Of a stretch of 64,000 nucleotides of DNA, positions 36,200-49,029 are shown in pieces. The DNA lies in the NCBI GenBank assembly GCA_949152475.1, contig OX424556.1, forward strand, positions 14,132,664 through 14,196,663, read 5' to 3'. The position numbers and the translations under genes are program-made. Origin of the DNA: Terebella lapidaria. Its lineage: Eukaryota; Annelida; Polychaeta; Terebellida; Terebellidae. The notes under the pieces are model-generated. The model ran no database searches and was not told where the DNA came from. It was given only the letters and a program-made list of their open reading frames with translations. Numbering within the stretch: position 1 is the first letter of the stretch; every line of letters begins with the position of its first letter.

Positions 36200-37153
36200 A
36201 TTTTTGCTTAATGACGTTTGTTAATTTGCATAAATGGCATGAAATATTCATCTAACGGTAATACCGCTATATGCATTATACTAGATTACCATGAAAACCA
36301 TAGAATACATACAATGTTTGTCTTTTTACCTCAAATAGTTAGCGGCATATTGAAGGAAACGCATTTTTTCACAATGACATACTTTACATGAATTGAGCGT
36401 GAAATGAATATTTACATATTTTCATTTTACTATTTGACCATAAAAAAGTAGCACACATACAACATTTGCCTCTTTACCTCGATTGGTTACCGAGATATTG
36501 ATGGAAACGTGTTTTCCATAATGGCGCCAGCTAATTTGCATATTTTAGATGAATTAAGCCTCTTATAAATATTTTAGTAATTCCATCTTACTAGTTGACC
36601 ATCAAAACATGGGTGTATGTACAATTTGTGTCTTTCTATCTAGAATGGTTACCGAGATATTGCAGAAAACGTGTTTTTCCATAATTTGCATATTTTAGAA
36701 TAATTAAGCCTGTAATAAATATTTTAATAATTCCATCTTACTAGTTGACCATGAAAACATGGATGTATGTACAATTTTTGTCTTTCTATCTAGAATAGTT
36801 ACAGAGATATTGAAGAAAACGTGTTTTTCCATAATGGCGGCAGCTAATTTGCATATTTGGAATATCACACATGCCCGATGTATATTTAAATGTTTCCATC
36901 TTACTCGTTGACCATGATTACCCGGGTATAGGTACAGTTTTGAACATTTTATCTTCGATATTGACAGAGATATTCAAAGAAATAGGATTTTCAGTAATGG
37001 CGGACCTAATTTGCATATTTAAAAAATTGCCCAAGGCTGACATTAGTACAACCCAGCCAAAAGTAATAGAAATTGGTCGGTTGTTATAAATCCATGAAAA
37101 AATGTTATACTATAGAATATTCCAAGGTGCCCCTAATCAGCAAATGGACTACA
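36200..37153. repeat. Right arm of the large inverted repeat, 163-bp tandem units
   Basis: It contains the inverse complement of the 33,241-34,260 arm: 'ttgcatattt' with 'ccataatggcggcagctaa' at repeated spacing, then 'attccaaggtgcccc' and 'caaatggacta'. It leads directly into (ACGG)n and the terminal hairpin at 37,170-37,244. Confidence 0.88.
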
Positions 37154-37169
37154 ACTCCGTTCCGTTAGC

Positions 37170-37244
37170 ACGGACGGACGGACGGACGGACGACGGACGC
37201 AACGCCATGCCAATAGGTTATCGGACCAAAGGTCCGGTAACCTA
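37170..37244 (+). mobile_element. Helitron-like 3' terminus: (ACGG)n plus GGACC-AAA-GGTCC hairpin
   Basis: 'cggacgg...acgacggacgcaacgccatgccaataggttatcggaccaaaggtccggtaaccta' is the same terminus as at 59,780-59,890. GGTTATCGGACC and GGTCCGGTAACC form a stem around AAA. It either closes the element begun at 32,068, its ACGG tract having been invaded, or belongs to the element made by the right arm. Confidence 0.8.
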
Positions 37245-37289
37245 AAAACTTTCTCTCGGCACGCAGTCAATATAATTTTCCCAATATTC

Positions 37290-40200
37290 AAATTAGGAGT
37301 TGTGTCTCGGTTTTATTTCGCACCGGTCTTTTCACGAAGCACGAGTTTCGAGTGCTCCACGGAAGGATGAAGTGCGTAATAAATTCCAGTGCAATGTAGT
37401 ATTTGGTTCATTATATGTCGTCACAATCAGTGACATCACAGCAATGAATTCTCTATGTTTTACAATGTTGTATTTCAGGTTGATTTCGTCATTCTCAAAG
37501 TCTCGTTGTATCAGCAGTAATATGTTGATACTTATATTGACATTGAATGTATTTAATACACGATGACGTAACTACGTGTAGGAAAAATGACACAAGGCAT
37601 GCATAATACTGCTACCATCATTATGTTAAGATATACGTTTTACCAATAAAATATCGAGGGTGAATAGATTTGCAATATAAACTTCTACAATAAAATGATA
37701 TCAAGAAGCCCACAGGCGTCATTGGGGATAACATATGTGGAACATGGATGTTCCTAACAGATTATTTCCCGAGTTTGTATATGTGCCTTAAATAACAACA
37801 ACAGAGCGGACGATCACCAGCGAAAACTGCAAAAGCCACCGGTTTGCAACTGCTCAAGGGAAAACCCACGTCCAGAAAGCAGTCATATCAGCATAATGCG
37901 TTCTGATAACAGTAACCATATCGGATGATAATGCTGACGGTTCTTGATGTTTTGTTTAATTGTGACCTGCTAAATTATGGCTGAGAATTTATGGAATATT
38001 GCATCCAGACCAATCCAATAATTATACTGACGAGTATAGGATTACACATGACTGAGCACGCCCTTCACCAGTATTTCCGATGGTACCCAAAAATAAATAT
38101 TTGAACAGTTACAAGAAGATGGCGGCAGATGTTTCTTCTCTTTAGTAATATATCGTGTAGAACAGACACATTTCCGATGAAAGTAAAGATGGGTACAATG
38201 TTAGTCACCTTGTATTGGCTGGTCGGTTGAACTGGTTGTTGTATTTTATATGTTGATTTTATATGTATTTTATATGCATGTACATGTAGGCTACAGTTAT
38301 GTTTTTCCATACCAAACTCTTCTGCAATACCACATTGCAAATACCACAATATCACAGTCGAGACGAGTCACCAAGTTCGCAAGGAATATGGGTAGGGAGA
38401 TTCCTGTGGGTTATTGGCACATGGTATTCAATTCAACCTACCTGATGATATTCAAATCATTGAAGATTTTGCTGAATATACATGTATGTATCATGAACAC
38501 ATATAAACGGTTGCAAAAGACAGTCGTCCATCAAAATTGACCTCAGCTGACCCCAAAAGCTACCTCAAAATTGATTAGTCATGAGGTTACAAATGACCTT
38601 GGAATTGAGGGCTCTCTCCACTGGCCCCGGTAACATAACTTATTGAAAGCATGAAGTCCAGCATGAAGCGAGAATAACAACGGAAGAGCATGCCGCTCAA
38701 TAACGGTTAGGTACCAATGACATCCAATGCCGTGTATGCAGATATACATGTACAGGATGGTAACGATTTAGCTACTTACCACAAACCCAACAGAAAGAAT
38801 GTATGTCTATGCCAAGTTACCCGTTTGAGATACGTGAATGTACCACACTCAAGATTCACAGCAAGACACACCTGAGACGAAAGCTGTATCATGTTTGTAT
38901 GCGGATGGCAAAAATAGAATTACCAATTATACAGAAGAATATATCTGACACAGTTCAATTTCTGTGGACTGTAAGGCTACGATAGCTCAACTATACGTCA
39001 AGGCATTGAGATGCCTTGGAGGCATTTCTGTGTGAATTTTGATATGAATCAAGCTCAATATTCGGTACAAGCAAAACATTTATCTTCAATCCCCTAAGAC
39101 ATGTTTTTTTAAGACGACGAGTCGTTTAACACAGATGTAAAAAATATGAGTTGCCTTGCATTAAACTGAAATACTGGTGACAGTACTTGATATCTCCGAA
39201 TGGTAAAGTACTGAATTGTGCTCGAGCGTTTATCAAATGTTATCAAAACCGGGACCACTCGTATTCAATAATCCAATTAAAAGGCATGTAATGATTCTAA
39301 GAACCTTTAAGAATGTTTCCGATGGTACCCAAAAAATATTTGTCCCAACAGTTACAAGGGATTGGTGGCAGATGTATCTCTTTTATTGTAATTTATCAGA
39401 GGGACCAGAACAACTTCGATGATAGTACAGATGTGGATAATGTATTGTACTGAATGAAAACATCAAACAACCCAGTAACAATGAATGTCGAAAATAAAGG
39501 TTGTTGACATTGAGCCTATTATTGTTGTCACTGTATTTTACTTGTTGATATGCATGTACTTTCAGGCTACAGGTTTCTCCATCTACTAAGAAAATTGACA
39601 ATGATTTGTAGGCAAGATACCCCAAAGTAACCTATATTGCAATACCGCATTGCAAATATTACCCTTGTATGGGACAGTTAATGCTTATGAACGCTTGTAT
39701 GGGACAGTCGTCATGATATCGAAATTGATATCAGCTGACCTTGGGTGCTCAGCAAGAGGAACATTGCCTGGCTTAGAGCCACCTCAAGAGAGACATGTAT
39801 CAAAAATATAACAACACAGCCACCAGTGGTGGGAATACTTCAAGGGCCATGGCTACATTCAGACTCAGAATAGTGTGTTCTGACAGCGGTACCCATATTG
39901 AATAATGAAGGTGACTGAATGGTGTAATGTACCCAAATTGAATGTTTTACAGAAAGATGGTGGCAGATGTTTTTTTTCTATTCTATAATTTACCGCAGGG
40001 AACCGACACATTTCCGATGATAATACAAATGTGTATGAAGTTCACATTTGTTCAAACAACCCAGTACGGTTGATTCCCGAACATATAGGTTGTTGGAACT
40101 GACGTTGTTATCTGATGATTCACCATATTTTATATACAGTTACATGTAGGCTACTGGTGTACAAAATGTGAAACATAGCTTGATGGCAACAGTAACAATT

Positions 40201-41647
40201 CAAACTATATTGCAATACTATCGAGACACCAAGTTCGTATAGAATATTGGTGGGAATATATCGTGATGACATCGAAATTGATCTCAGCTGACCTTGGGTG
40301 CTCAACGCGAAGTTATATGGCTACTTCAAAGTTGATGAATGGTGTTGTCGGATTCAGTCAAGTTTGGGGCTCTACTGTGTGAATGGTCTTGACATTGACA
40401 TAATGTGCTCTTCCCAAAAACGATTCTTTCCCGGTAGCAAAATTTATTGAAAGTTACGGAAGCCAGCATGGAGTGAAATAACAACGAAACAGTAACCACT
40501 TATCAACAGTTAAGTACTTGTGACATCTGATGCTGTGTACGTACTAGACAATAATGATTTTGCCATACCTTGCAATGATATCCCACAGAAAGTGTTTGTT
40601 TCCAGTTCACCATTTCGAGACACGTGAAGGCACCACACTCCATATATTTTCACAACAAGACATACCTTACATGGAAACTGCATATGTATATATACCATAG
40701 CATGTACTTTGTTGGGGTGGGGGAGGTGAGGTCAGAGGTATCGTCGTACGTACGGCATCGATGGAATTACCAATTACACCGAAGGATATCTGATACAAAA
40801 CAGTTCACACAAAACGATTTCTGTGGCCAGAAAGGGTTATGTATCTCGGTTATCAGCTATTCACCGTAATTTTGTTTACCTACGTTGAGTTCACCGGTCG
40901 ATAAGAACATTTCTAATTTATTACCTTTGCATAAAATATGATACCCTTCACCGTGTGTGCAATAATAGGCCTTTACGAAGACTGCTACAAAATTACGTAT
41001 AGAACCAACTATACCTGTCGATCGATACCTTACAGGCCTAACACTGTTACTATCACTATGGCGAGATATTGATATACCAATAGAAACCCGAAGGTGAATA
41101 GCTTCACAATAGAAACAAACTCTGACAATTGACAAGCAAAAGCTCACTGGTGTTACAAAGGATAAAGTGTGTGAAATAAGGATATTCCTGGTAGGACATT
41201 GTCCACCTTATAAAAAAAATGTCGGGAGACATTTATGGAAAACTAGACACTTTCCGGTCAACGATGACGGCGTGGGTGTATCCCCCTGATGTCCCGTCAT
41301 CCCTGCTGTCCAAAATATGTTTATTGAGACAAGATATTAAGGCCTATTAATGTTAGGCCAGTGTTTTTCATCAATGTCAGTAATGAAAGTTTCAAGGCTT
41401 AACTATTTCATTCCATACAGTAATAACCAAATACTGTATAGTACTTAAATTTATTTCTCACAGGTCTTTTCACGGAGCACGAGTTTTCAGTGCTCTGTGG
41501 AAGGATGAAGTGCAAAATGAATTCCAGTGCAAAATGGTATTGTTTATTATATGTCAAAATCAGTGACATCACAGCAATGAATTCTCTATATTCTACAATG
41601 TTGTATTTTAGGTTCATTTTGTCATTCTCAAAACTTCGTTGTATCAG
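37290..41647 (+). repeat. Higher-order module M array, unit 0 (oldest, no INS element)
   Basis: It starts with 'cggtcttttcacgaagcacgag' (about 37,322; repeated at about 41,463) and 'tcagcagtaatatgttgatactta' (37,509; repeated at 41,648). It holds three sub-copies of M (L1 landmark 'ggtggcagatgt' near 38,120, 39,363 and 39,959). Its TAATAC site (37,604-37,609) is uninterrupted. It is more diverged from units I-III than they are from each other. Confidence 0.8.
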
Positions 41648-44600
41648 CAGTAATATGTTGATACTTATTTTCACATTGAATGTATTAATACGCGATGACG
41701 TAACTATGTGTAGGAAAAATGACACCTGGCATGCCTAACACTATTACCATCGTTATGTTAAGATATTGATTATACCAATAGAATATCGAGGGTGAATAGA
41801 TTTGCAATATAAACTTCTACAATAAAATGATATCGAGAAGCCAACAGACGTCATTTTGGATAACGTGTGTGGAATATGGGTGTTCCTAACATAATATTTC
41901 CCAAGCTTGGATATGTGTCGAAAATAACATCAGCAGACGACCAACGGTGAAAACCACAAAAGCCACTGATTTGCAACTGTTTAAGGGCAAACCCAGAAAG
42001 CATCCACCATCAGCATAATGCTGATAACAGTAACCATATTGGATGATAATGCTGACAGTTCTTGATGTTTTGAATTTATATTTGAATCAGAATTTATTGA
42101 ATATTGAACCCAGACCAATCCAATAATCATACTGAAGAGTATGAGATGAGCCTATTACACATGACTGAGCATGTTCTTCTCCAATTATTTCGATGGTACC
42201 CAAAAATAAATATTTGAATAGTTACAAGAAAATGGTGGCAGATGTTTCTTCTCTTCTGTAATTTATCAGAGGGAACTGTCACATTTCCGATGAAAATAAA
42301 GAAGGGTACAATGTCAGTCACCTTGTATTGGCTGAACGTCGAATGTTGAAGCTGAGCTGGCTGTGGTCTGATATTTCACTGTATTCTATATATGATATGT
42401 AGGTAAATGTAAGATACAGTTATGTTTTTCCAAACCAAACTCTATTTCAATACCATGCAAATACCACGATATCACAGTCGATTCACAAAGTTCGCATGGA
42501 ATATGGGTAGGGAGATTTCTGTGGGTTATCGGCAGATGTTATTCAATTCAACCTACTTGATAATATTCAAATCATTGAAGATCTTGCTAAATGCATGTAT
42601 TATGAACACATATAAAAGGTTGCACGAGACACTCATGCATCAAAATTGACCTCAGCTTGCCTCAGAAGCTACCTCAAAACTGATCAGTGACGATGTTGGA
42701 TAGAGTCGATTTGGGATTGTTTCATACAAATGACCTTGAAATAAGGTTTGAGAGCATTGAATCCAGCATGAGGTGGGAATGACAGCGGAAGTGCATGCCG
42801 CTCAATAACGGTTAGCTACCTATGACATCCAATGCTGTGTGTGCAGATATACATGTACAGAATGGTAACGATTTAGTTACTTACCGAAAACACCACAGAA
42901 AGAGTGTAGGTCTATGCCAAGTTACCCGTTTGAGATACGCGAATGTACCACACTCAAGATTCACAGCAAGACACACCTGAGACGAAAACTGCATCATGTT
43001 TGTATCCGGATGGCACGGATAGAATTACCAATTATACGGAAGAATATATCTGATACAAAAACAGTTCCATTTCTGTGGACAGTGAGGCTACAATAGCTCA
43101 ACTAGACGTCAAGGCATTGAGATGCCTTGGAGGCATTTCTGTGTAAATCATGATACGAAACAAGTTGAATATTAGATACAAGCAAACCATTTATCTTCAA
43201 TCCCCTAAGACGATTTTGTTTAGGACGACGAGTCTGAAAATAACGGCCAACTCGCTCTATGATGCACCATTTCCAAGATATCAATGAAAATAAAGGAAAC
43301 CACAAAGTCCCGATCATAACACAGATGTATACAATGTGAGTTGCCTTGCATTAAACGGAAATACTGTTGACAGTTCTCGATGTCTCTGAATGGCTAATTA
43401 CTGAATTGTGGTTCTGCGTCAAATGTTGAACTGGGATCACTTGTATTCAATAATCCTACTAAAAGGCCTGTATTGATTCTAAGAACCTTTAAGACTGTTT
43501 CGATCATGGTACTCAAAATTATTTGTTCGAACAGTTACAAGGGATTGGTGGCAGATGTTTCTCCTTTACAGTAATTTATCGGAGGGAACAGAACATTTCC
43601 GATGATAATACAGATGTATTGAACGAAAACATCAAACAACCCAGCAACATTGAATGTCGAAAATAAAGGTCGTTGACACTGAACTTGTTGTTGTCACTGT
43701 ATTTTATTTGTCGATATGCATGTACTTTCAGGCTACAGGTTTCTCCATCTATTAGGGTACAAGAATATTGACAATGGGTTGATGGCAAGATACCCCAATA
43801 AAAAATATCAAGTTTGTATGCAATATGAGTGAGAATATTTTCGTCGGTTTATTTTGGCAGATGGTATTGAATTCAACATCACTGACATTAAAATCATTGA
43901 ATTCGTCATGAAGTCGTCATGATATCGAAATTGATATCAGCTAACTTCGGATGCACAACAAGATGAACATTGCCCAGCTTAAAGCCACGTCGAGAGAGAT
44001 ACCGTATGGCAAATATAACAACAACACAGCCACCATGGAATACTTCAAGGACTCAATAATTCATTGAAGGTACGAAAGCCAGCATGTAGTCAAAAAACAA
44101 TGAAAGAGTAACCACTTATTAACAGTTAAGTGTTTGTGACATCTGATGCTGTGTACGTACTAGACTATAATGATTTTGCCACACCTTGCAATGATATCCC
44201 GCAGAAAGTGTTTGTGTCCAGTTCAACAGTTCGAAACACTTGAAGTCACCACACTCCATATATTTTCACAACAAGACATACCTTACATGGAAACTGTATA
44301 TGTATATATATACCATAGCATGTACTTTGTTGGGGTGGGGGGGAGTGAGGTCAGAGGTATCGTCGTACGTACGGCATCGATGGAATTACCAATTACACCG
44401 AAGGATATCTGATACAAAACAGTTAACACAGAATGATTTCTGTGGCTAGTGAGGGTTATGTATCTCAGTTATCAGCTATTCACCGTAATTTTGTATACTT
44501 ACGTTGAGTTCACCGGTGAATAAGAACATTTCTAATTTATTACCTTTGCATAAAATATGATACCCTTCAACTTGTGTGCAATAATAGGCCTTTACGAAGA

Positions 44601-44759
44601 CTGTTGCATAATTACGTATAGACTATACCTGCCGATCGATACCTCACAGGCCTAACACTGATACCGTCACTATAGCGAGGTATTGATATACCAATAGAAA
44701 CCCAAAAGTAAATAGCTTCGCAATAGGAACAAACTCTGACAATTGACAAGCATAATTGT
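41648..44759 (+). repeat. Higher-order module M array, unit I
   Basis: A 3.1-kb unit almost identical to units II and III outside the insertions; for example, the translated minus-strand stretch at 42,127-42,321 is residue-identical to 46,347-46,541 and 50,836-51,030. Its junction site (TAACAC, 41,736-41,741) is empty. The two internal M sub-copies (42,230 and 43,545 landmarks) are homologous to each other. Repeated short frames are not genes: they are kept by recent amplification. Confidence 0.9.
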
Positions 44760-47700
44760 CAGCAGTAATATGTTGATACTTATTTTAACATTGAATGTAT
44801 TAATATACGATGACGTAACTACGTGTAGGAAAAATGACAACTGGCATGCCTAATACCAAGGATCCTCTATAATAGGATATCCAACTCTGCCTAAACAGGC
44901 GTGATTACGTAATATGACGTAAATCTGATTTGAGCGTGTTGAAGCGGTGCCGGGCGTTAATAACCAGAATGTGCACATCGATTTGAAATAAACATGAGCA
45001 GAGTTGTGAACCATCTATTGAAATGAATGATAGGTGATTGCGTTGAGTGGGGGTATGGCCCAAATTTCCACAACAATACTCAGTATTTGCGTTGCCGATG
45101 ATGTGGTATTGGGGTCGGGATTTGTGCGTTTTGTGCGTGAATCGAAGGCTGTAACTCAAACGGGTTTAATCCAATCGTCTTTAAATTAGAGAAGTGGGAG
45201 GTATAACCTCTCGGCTTGAAAATATTTAGTTTCCATGGAAATCGGTTTATTTTCATTGCCATGGCAACCGTTCAAATCCCTGAAATGCCATTTTATTGTC
45301 ATCGAAAATGCCTCTTAAACGGACCCACTCATGGTGACAATAAAATTGACCCCTCATTAAAAAATCACCCACATAATCGAGAGCAAGTTCTGATGTAACT
45401 CTTGTGGTATTTTGCAGGTGGAAGGTAGATTCATTTCAGAGTTAAGAGACAGAACATCTTCCTCCAAATTTAGTGAAAATTGAGTATTGCAATGATATTA
45501 GAAAGGTTCTCATACCGACAGTTTTTATCGGATTTCCTTGGAAACGGGATAGTTCCGAGACATTGGATAATGCTTCTCAGTCCTACATTTTTGAGAATAT
45601 TGAATGGTAAATTTTTTAATTATTGACGTGGATGTGCTCAAAAACACACATACAGACATGCACGTGCTTAGACCACATCAAAAATATCTTCGCAAGCGGG
45701 GAGAAAGACAAATTGTGCATGACAATGAGGCTCCACACCACACGCGTGCTCTCCAAGATCACTGAGCTCAATCCCAGGGCCCGATCTTGTATGATGTCAC
45801 CATGAGTGAAGTGATAAGCAGTATGAAAAACTCAGTTTCGAGCACCTGTCACCGTTTTGACACGCTCAAATGATATTTCGTCATTTTACGTAATCACGTA
45901 TTTTACGTCCACAATGAGCAGAGTTGGACATCCTATAATTATAGAGGATCCTTGTTAGTACTGTTACCTTCATTATGTTAAGATATTGATTATACCAATA
46001 GAATATCGAGGGTGAATAAATTTGCAATATAAACTTCTACAATAAAATGATATCGAGAAGCCAACAGACGTCATTGGGGATAACGTGTGTGGAATATGGA
46101 TGTTCCTAACATAATATTTCCCAAGTTTGGATATGTGTCGAAAATAACATCAGCAGACGACCAACGGTGAAAACCACAAAAGCTACTGATTTGCAACTGT
46201 TTAAGGGCAAACCCAGAAAGCATCCACCATCAGCATAATGCTGATAACAGTAACCATATTGGATGATAATGCTGACAGTTCTTGATGTTTTGAATTTATA
46301 TTTGAATCAGAATTTATTGAATATTGAACCCAGACCAATCCAATAATCATACTGAAGAGTATGAGATGAGCCTATTACACATGACTGAGCATGTTCTTCT
46401 CCAATTATTTCGATGGTACCCAAAAATAAATATTTGAATAGTTACAAGAAAATGGTGGCAGATGTTTCTTCTCTTCTGTAATTTATCAGAGGGAACTGTC
46501 ACATTTCCGATGAAAATAAAGAAGGGTACAATGTCAGTCACCTTGTATTGGCTGAACGTCGAATGTTGAAGCTGAGCTGGCTGTGGTCTGATATTTCACT
46601 GTATTCTATATATGATATGTAGGTAAATGTAAGATACAGTTATGTTTTTCCAAACCAAACTCTATTTCAATACCATGCAAATACCACGATATCACAGTCG
46701 ATTCACAAAGTTCGCATGGAATATGGGTAGGGAGATTTCTGTGGGTTATCGGCAGATGTTAATCAATTCAACCTACTTGATAATATTCAAATCATTGAAG
46801 ATCTTGCTAAATGCATGTATTATGAACACATATAAAAGGTTGCACGGGACACTCATGCATCAAAATTGACCTCAGCTTGCCTCAGAAGCTACCTCAAAAT
46901 TGATCAGTGACGATGTTGGATAGAGTCGATTTGGGATTGTTTCATACAAATGACCTTGAAATAAGGTTTGAGAGCATTGAATCCAGCATGAGGTGGGAAT
47001 GACAGCGGAAGTGCATGCCGCTCAATAACGGTTAGCTACCTATGACATCCAATGCTGTGTGTGCGTTATATACATGTACAGAATGGTCACGATTTAGTTA
47101 CTTACCGAAAACACCACAGAAAGAGTGTAGGTCTATGCCAAGTTACCCGTTTGAGATACGTGAATGTACCACACTCAAGATTCACAGCAAGACACACCTG
47201 AGACGAAAACTGCATCATGTTTGTATCCGGATGGCACGGATAGAATTACCAATTATACAGAAGAATATATCTGATACAAAAACAGTTCCATTTCTGTGGA
47301 CAGTGAGGCTACAACAGCTCAACTAGACGTCAAGGCATTGAGATGCCTTGGTGGCATTTCTGTGTAAATCATGATACGAAACAAGTTGAATATTAGATAC
47401 AAGCAAACCTTTTATCTTCAATCCCCTAAGACGAGTTTGTTTAGGACGACGAGTCTGAAAATAACGGCCAACTCGCAAAGTCCCGATCATAACACAGATG
47501 TATACAATGTGAGTTGCCTTGCATTAAACGGAAATACTGTTGACAGTTCTCGATGTCTCTGAATGGCTAATTACTGAATTGTGGTTCTGCGTCAAATGTT
47601 GAACTGGGATCACTTGTATTCAATAATCCTACTAAAAGGCCTGTATTGATTCTAAGAACCTTCAAGACTGTTTCGATCATGGTACTCAAAATTATTTGTT

Positions 47701-48931
47701 CGAACAGTTACAAGGGATTGGTGGCAGATGTTTCTCCTTTACAGTAATTTATCGGAGGGAACAGAACATTTCCGATGATAATACAGATGTATTGAACGAA
47801 AACATCAAACAACCCAGCAACATTGAATGTCGAAAATAAAGGTCGTTGACACTGAACTTGTTGTTGTCACTGTATTTTATTTGTCGATATGCATGTACTT
47901 TCAGGCTACAGGTTTCTCCATCTATTAGGGTACAAGAATATTGACAATGGGTTGATGGCAAGATACCCCAATAAAAAATATCAAGTTTGTATGCAATATG
48001 AGTGAGAATATTTTCGTCGGTTTATTTTGGCAGATGGTATTGAATTCAACATCACTGACATTAAAATCATTGAATTCGTCATGAAGTCGTCATGATATCG
48101 AAATTGATATCAGCTAACTTCGGATGCACAACAAGATGAACATTGCCCAGCTTAAAGCCACGTCGAGAGAGATACCGTATGGCAAATATAACAACAACAC
48201 AGCCACCATGGAATACTTCAAGGACTCAATAATTCATTGAAGGTACGAAAGCCAGCATGTAGTCAAAAAACAACGAAAGAGTAACCACTTATTAACAGTT
48301 AAGTGTTTGTGACATCTGATGCTGTGTACGTACTAGACTATAATGATTTTGCCACACCTTGCAATGATATCCCGCAGAAAGTGTTTGTGTACAGTTCAAC
48401 AGTTCGAAACACTTGAAGTCACCACACTCCATATATTTTCACAACAAGACATACCTTACATGGAAACTGTATATGTATATATATACCATAGCATGTACTT
48501 TGTTGGGGTGGGGGGGAGTGAGGTCAGAGGTATCGTCGTACGTACGGCATCGATGGAATTACCAATTACACCGAAGGATATCTGATACAAAACAGTTAAC
48601 ACAGAATGATTTCTGTGGCTAGTGAGGGTTATGTATCTCGGTTATCAGCTATTCACCGTAATTTTGTATACTTACGTTGAGTTCACCGGTGAATAAGAAC
48701 ATTTCTAATTTATTACCTTTGCATAAAATATGATACCCTTCAACTTGTGTGCAATAATAGGCCTTTACGAAGACTGTTGCATAATTACGTATAGACTATA
48801 CCTGCCGATCGATACCTCACAGGCCTAACACTGATACCGTCACTATAGCGAGGTATTGATATACCAATAGAAACCCAAAGGTAAATAGCTTCGCAATAGA
48901 AACAAACTCTGACAATTGACAAGCATAATTG
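44760..48931 (+). repeat. Higher-order module M array, unit II (with INS element)
   Basis: A 4,172-bp period, made of about 3.07 kb of core plus the 1.1-kb INS at 44,857-45,955. It has a private deletion of about 47 bp near 47,476 that units I and III do not share. Confidence 0.9.
44857..45955. mobile_element. INS TIR element, copy in unit II
   Basis: The left end CAAGGATCCTCTATAATAGG and right end (reverse complement) CAAGGATCCTCTATAATTAT continue as imperfect inverted repeats for about 130 bp ('tccaactctgc', 'cgtgattacgtaa', 'ttgagcgtgt'). It is flanked by TAATAC (44,851-44,856) and TAGTAC (45,956-45,961); the empty equivalents are 37,604-37,609 and 41,736-41,741. No transposase is seen. 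Its frames (for example 45,623-45,805) are repeated because the element is repeated. Confidence 0.85.
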
Positions 48932-49029
48932 TCAGCAGTAATATGTTGATACTTATTTTAACATTGAATGTATTAATATACGATGACGTAACTACGTGTA
49001 GGAAAAATGACAACTGGCATGCCTAATAC

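Noticed and set aside
42127..42321. 64-residue frames repeated identically at 42,127, 46,347 and 50,836 (and similar repeated frames such as 43,576, 44,170 and 45,623)
   Set aside because: Repetition follows from recent tandem duplication of non-coding DNA. Older units (unit 0, unit IV) break these frames, so there is no sign of protein-level constraint.
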